From contig NC_056758.1 of the NCBI RefSeq assembly GCF_018687715.1, positions 11,702,001 through 11,766,000 on the forward strand: DNA of 64,000 nt, given 5' to 3'. Every line of letters starts with the position of its first letter. The first letter of the stretch is position 1. The stretch is from Carya illinoinensis (Eukaryota; Streptophyta; Magnoliopsida; Fagales; Juglandaceae). The notes beneath the pieces are model-generated. The model was not told where the DNA came from. It did no database searches and worked only from the letters and a program-made list of their open reading frames with translations. Below are positions 59,050 to 64,000 of this stretch, piece by piece. The translations under genes and the position numbers were made by a program.

Positions 59050-59881
59050 CATTAAAGCGGAAAAGCCTCACTTTTCTAGGATGCGGCACTGATCTACTAC
59101 ACTCCTTGTAGATAAAGCCTCACTTTTCCAACCTCCATAAATGAGAGAGAGGGAGAGAGAGAGCCTCATTAAAGCCTCACTTTTCCAACCTCGAGTTCTA
59201 CGCTGATAATTAAAGAGAGAAAAACAACAACTTTTATAGCTCATTATCCAAAGAATTGGCTCATCTTCGCTGATTGAAAAGCTTAGATTTTGGATTCAAT
59301 GGCTTCAACGGAGGATTCCCATCATGGATCGGATTGTTGTCAAACCTTCAATATTTGGCTCTACATAGTAATAGTTTTACCGGTACAATCCCACTGACGT
59401 AGCCACCACCCGTTGACGAAAGTCACGCTCCGTTTCTTAGACTACTCTTTCGCCGCCTCGTGCTTTCTCCCTTCTTCCCAAGTGGTTCTTCCTCTTTAAT
59501 GAGCCTTTTCTCCTTTTTAGTTCTTGGGTGTGATTGTTATTTTGGGTCAGAAATATTACTCTTGGGTGAGTAAAACTCTGGGGTGAAAGATTTGAGTGTC
59601 TGGAGGATTCAAGTAGAGCTAGTTGCGATGTGATATTGGGCGGAAATATAACAAAATATAGGTTTTTTTAATTTTTATAATTATTTTTTATTTTAAATTT
59701 GGGTTGTATACATGAACTCGGATTTTTGAATTATAAAACTCGGATTCATTCGGGTTTCACCCAGGGTCCTAATTTGGATACTCCTGGGTTGGAAACCGGC
59801 CCAGATTTAAGTCACAGGTTTCGGGTTGGGTATATTCGGATTTACGATCTGAAACCCCGAATGAACACCCTTACTTAGACT

Positions 59882-60075
59882 ATGTTTGGATGTTGAGATA
59901 AATTGAATTGAATTGTAAATAGATTTTGGAAATCCCATTTAGTTGAGTTAAATTTTTTTTTTTTTTAAATTGAGATAAATTTAATTTTTTAAGTTAAAAT
60001 ATATAAAGTAGGACTTTTTATAAAAAAAATTTTTAAAAATAATGTTCCGTATCATTTGAGATAGTTGAGTTGCAA
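59882..60075 (+). mobile_element. MITE copy I (second subfamily)
   Basis: ACTATGTTTGGATGTTGAGA at left, the shared interior TTTTTTAAGTTAAAATATAT and AAAGTAGGAC, and CATTTGAGATAGTTGAGTTG at right. Closest to copy E. It abuts the target duplication of hAT-like element 4 and lies just upstream of the EF-hand gene. Confidence 0.6.
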
Positions 60076-60196
60076 CAACCAAGACTATTCTCTGGACTGG
60101 CTATTCCGGGGATCAAGATTCAAAACTGGTTGCTGAAGAAATTGAGAAGGACAACAAAACCAGTTCAACACAGTGCCATTATTTTCATCTTCAAAT

Positions 60197-60221
60197 CTCT
60201 CTCTCTCTCTCTCTCTCTCTG
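60197..60221 (+). promoter_or_regulatory. (CT)n tract in the 5' UTR of the EF-hand gene
   Basis: CTCTCTCTCT repeats end six bases before the start codon. Pyrimidine patches of this kind are common in plant core promoters and leaders. Confidence 0.5.
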
Positions 60222-60226
60222 TGAAA

Positions 60227-62063
<1,837 letters not shown>

Positions 62064-62438
62064 GTTTGCTTTAGTAGTTTCAGGTTATTATTATATTATG
62101 GTTTGTGGATAATATTGAAAGAATAAGTTTTTTAAAATTAGTATTTGTAATGAATTTTGCACTGGTAGATTGAATTTGGATTTTTCGAATTTTCGGTTGA
62201 ATGTGGATTCTGTATATAAACTTTTTGATGATTCATTTGTGGATCTGAAACCATTATTTGGAACAAATATAGACAAAGAAAGAGATGAGAGATAGAATGG
62301 GAGGAAATAAATTTCGAGTCAAGGAAAAAAGCTTTTAGGCCAATGAAATGCACTTCTAGGAAATATTCGTTGACTATATTGGTAAATTGCATTATCTCCT
62401 AAAAGTGACACAATGTTCCATTGACCCTCCACATAATG
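62064..62438 (+). other. Start of the EF-hand gene's second intron
   Basis: AT-rich sequence following the GTTTGC donor. No matching acceptor with family-like coding sequence was found here. Confidence 0.45.
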
Positions 62439-63668
62439 TGTAACCCCCAAGCCCTAGATCCTAAGGTTGGGGCTAGATTTCAAACCTAAGCCCCCAAGAC
62501 TGGGGAATTGTTTTAATATTGTTTTTACTTTATTCTCAAACTTATATGACAATTTCCAAAGGGGAAAAATATAAGATTCTTGATAATTGAAGATTTCCTA
62601 GATGGACTGGGAATCCTATTTTTACTAGGAAATCAAATTCTGGACTCACCGACACCAAGGGGTTATTCTTGCCCTACGAAGATAGATCCATGGGCTGATT
62701 ATAAGAGCAAAACCCTAACAAAAGCTCCAACATTCTGCTGCTGTCTCAGGAGATCATAAAGACTCACATTCTTGGTAGGAATCCAAGATAAAGTAGGAAA
62801 AGCACAGGGAATTGCTGCCACAGCCCAGAAAACCCAAGAAATCTCCAAGAGATAGGGCTACCAAACCTCATGAGTCAACCTTGGAGTCCTAAACCAAGAA
62901 GTATCCTATTGAGCCCTAAGCTACCGCCACACTCAAGAAAACCCTAGGACTCTAAGGGCATGTTTGGTTAATGAGATGAGATGAGAAGTCTGTGAATCAT
63001 AGTGAAATAGTTTGTGAATAGTATTGAAATAGTTTGTGTTAAGATGTTTTATTTGGTTTTGGAAAAAGAGAGAAAAAAAGTTGGATAAAAATATTATAAA
63101 GTTAAAATATTGTTTGAATATATTTCTATAATATTATTTTTGTTTTGAAATTTGAAAAAGTTGTATTATTTTTTGTATTTTGTTTGGAAGTTTGGGAAAG
63201 TTGTAACGATTAGGTAATAATTAGATGAAAAAGTTGAAGATTTGAAATTGAAAAATGTTGTGTTTGAGTGATCTTCAGGAAGGAAATTATGAAAAATTTT
63301 GAGATAAGATGAGATGTCGTGTTCCCATCTCTTCTAAGTGTCCAAACATGGCCTCTTGCAAGATCCATATAGAGCACAAGGGGTCAGAGGTGTAGATCAG
63401 CCAATAAATTGCTTATGCCGCCCCTTAGAGTCACAAGAAAACACTAGCGGCTGCTGCAACCCAAGATTCCTAAACCCCAACAATCCCTAAAACACAGGTT
63501 GTATAAATACACCAATCCATGCCACTCTCTAATTCATTCAGCCCTAGAATTTTCAGGCAATTATTCTCCCCACTCTGCAACAGTGCCACCAACCATTGAG
63601 CAAAGAAAAACCTAGTCTTTCCCACACTACTTTGTGCCATATGCCCAAAAGGACCCTTGTTGTGTGAT
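62439..63668 (+). repeat. LTR-like sequence carrying a MITE and followed by a TRIM
   Basis: It starts TGTAACCCCCAAGCCC and contains a TATA-like box (TATAAATAC, 63502-63510) followed by leader-like sequence, as in an LTR. MITE copy J sits inside at 62957-63357. No partner, target duplication or end was found, so this is tentative. Confidence 0.3.
62957..63357 (+). mobile_element. MITE copy J (long form)
   Basis: GGGCATGTTTGGTTAATGAG at left and GTGTCCAAACATGGCCTCTT at right are inverted. The interior matches copy A (GTTAAGATGTTTTAT, AAAAATATTATAAAGTTAAA, GTTTGGAAGTTTGGGAAAG). Confidence 0.78.
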
Positions 63669-64000
63669 TGTGATACCCGATATTAAATGATGAGTGTAGG
63701 TGGTGTATGGGATCCCAAATTGCTTGGGAGGGAGGATTTATTGCTCTCTATAATGATTCCAATAGGACTCTAATCGTACCATTGACTAGCCCTTTTGGAG
63801 TATGGCACAAATATGTCTTGGGCGGTTACAAATGGTATCAAAGCCTATTCCAACTATAAATGTAGGACTTGAGCCATGTCACCTATGATTAAATGGCCTG
63901 ACGAGGTTGCCGAGAATTTAAGAGGGGAGATTGTGATACCCCATACTATATGGTGAGTGTAGGTGGTGTATGGATCCCACATTTGCTTGGAATGAAGTTC
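63669..64000 (+). mobile_element. TRIM retrotransposon (cut by the window edge)
   Basis: The first LTR (63669-63830, 162 bases) begins TGTGATACCC and ends GGTTACA. It is followed two bases later by TGGTATCAAAGCC (63833-63845), a primer site for tRNA-iMet. After only about 100 non-coding bases comes a purine tract, AAGAGGGGAGA, and then a second LTR from 63932 (TGTGATACCCC...), which leaves the window. Tiny LTRs, a tiny interior and intact priming signals define a terminal-repeat retrotransposon in miniature. Confidence 0.88.

Larger units (their letters stand above)
56553..59873. mobile_element. hAT-like non-autonomous element 4, split by a solo LTR
   Basis: Flanks CTTAGGCT (56545-56552) and CTTAGACT (59874-59881) agree at 7 of 8. 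The left end TAGTATTGTTCATCTGAGCC and the inverted right end TAAGGGTGTTCATTCGGGG match in the GTTCAT core. Repeated CGGGTTT and GGTCC motifs lie inside both ends. Without the solo LTR it would be about 1.15 kb. No transposase. Confidence 0.75.

Noticed and set aside
58982..59052. Ser/Leu repeat frame over the GA microsatellite
   Set aside because: Simple repeats give open frames in any reading; no coding evidence.

Overview
This window is nuclear DNA of a eudicot plant. It is AT-rich, its genes have many introns, and most of it is layered transposable elements (TEs) of plant type: Ty1/copia, Ty3/gypsy chromovirus, L1-type LINEs with RNase H, hAT-like elements, a TRIM and MITEs. A woody eudicot, perhaps Fagales (walnut or hickory relatives), is my impression from the repeat style only; nothing here proves it. 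I see no new defence, toxin or metabolic system. The novelty lies in TE nesting and in one host gene broken by TEs.

Only two host genes look intact. (1) A minus-strand YJU2/CWC16 (CCDC94-like) splicing-factor gene lies at 396-4145, with eight predicted exons and a TATA box. (2) The 5' part of an EF-hand calcium-binding protein gene lies on the plus strand from 60227; two exons are visible and the rest lies beyond the window or was not found. A third host gene, an AMT2/AMT3-type ammonium transporter (17791-24527, plus), is a pseudogene: its 5' exons are missing, it carries two frameshifts, and its intron holds two MITEs and a 4.65-kb copia element.

Layout. 0.4-4.3 kb: YJU2. 4.6-9.9 kb: decayed minus-strand copia element with a palindrome-rich LTR-like end. 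9.9-11.3 kb: tandem repeats and a tRNA-like SINE candidate. 11.3-17.3 kb: minus-strand L1-type LINE cut off at its 3' end. 17.8-24.5 kb: ammonium transporter pseudogene with its TE-filled intron. 24.5-31.7 kb: non-coding, LTR-like debris and MITEs. 31.7-37.5 kb: plus-strand L1-type LINE with poly(A). 37.5-41.5 kb: tandem duplications and LTR-like debris. 41.5-45.5 kb: three hAT-like elements with 8-bp target duplications, one inside another. 46.2-56.5 kb: a nest in which MITE copies are split by a gypsy chromovirus (target duplication GATGA) and by a copia element that itself carries a LINE remnant. 56.6-59.9 kb: a hAT-like element split by a 2.16-kb solo LTR (target duplication CGTGT). 60-64 kb: the EF-hand gene, LTR-like sequence, another MITE and a TRIM running off the right edge.

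The host genes show no sign of a shared pathway. The structure is best read as a time series of insertions: MITEs and hAT elements are older, and LTR elements landed in them later. Exon joins were read by eye from splice signals and conserved protein sequence and were not verified by transcripts.
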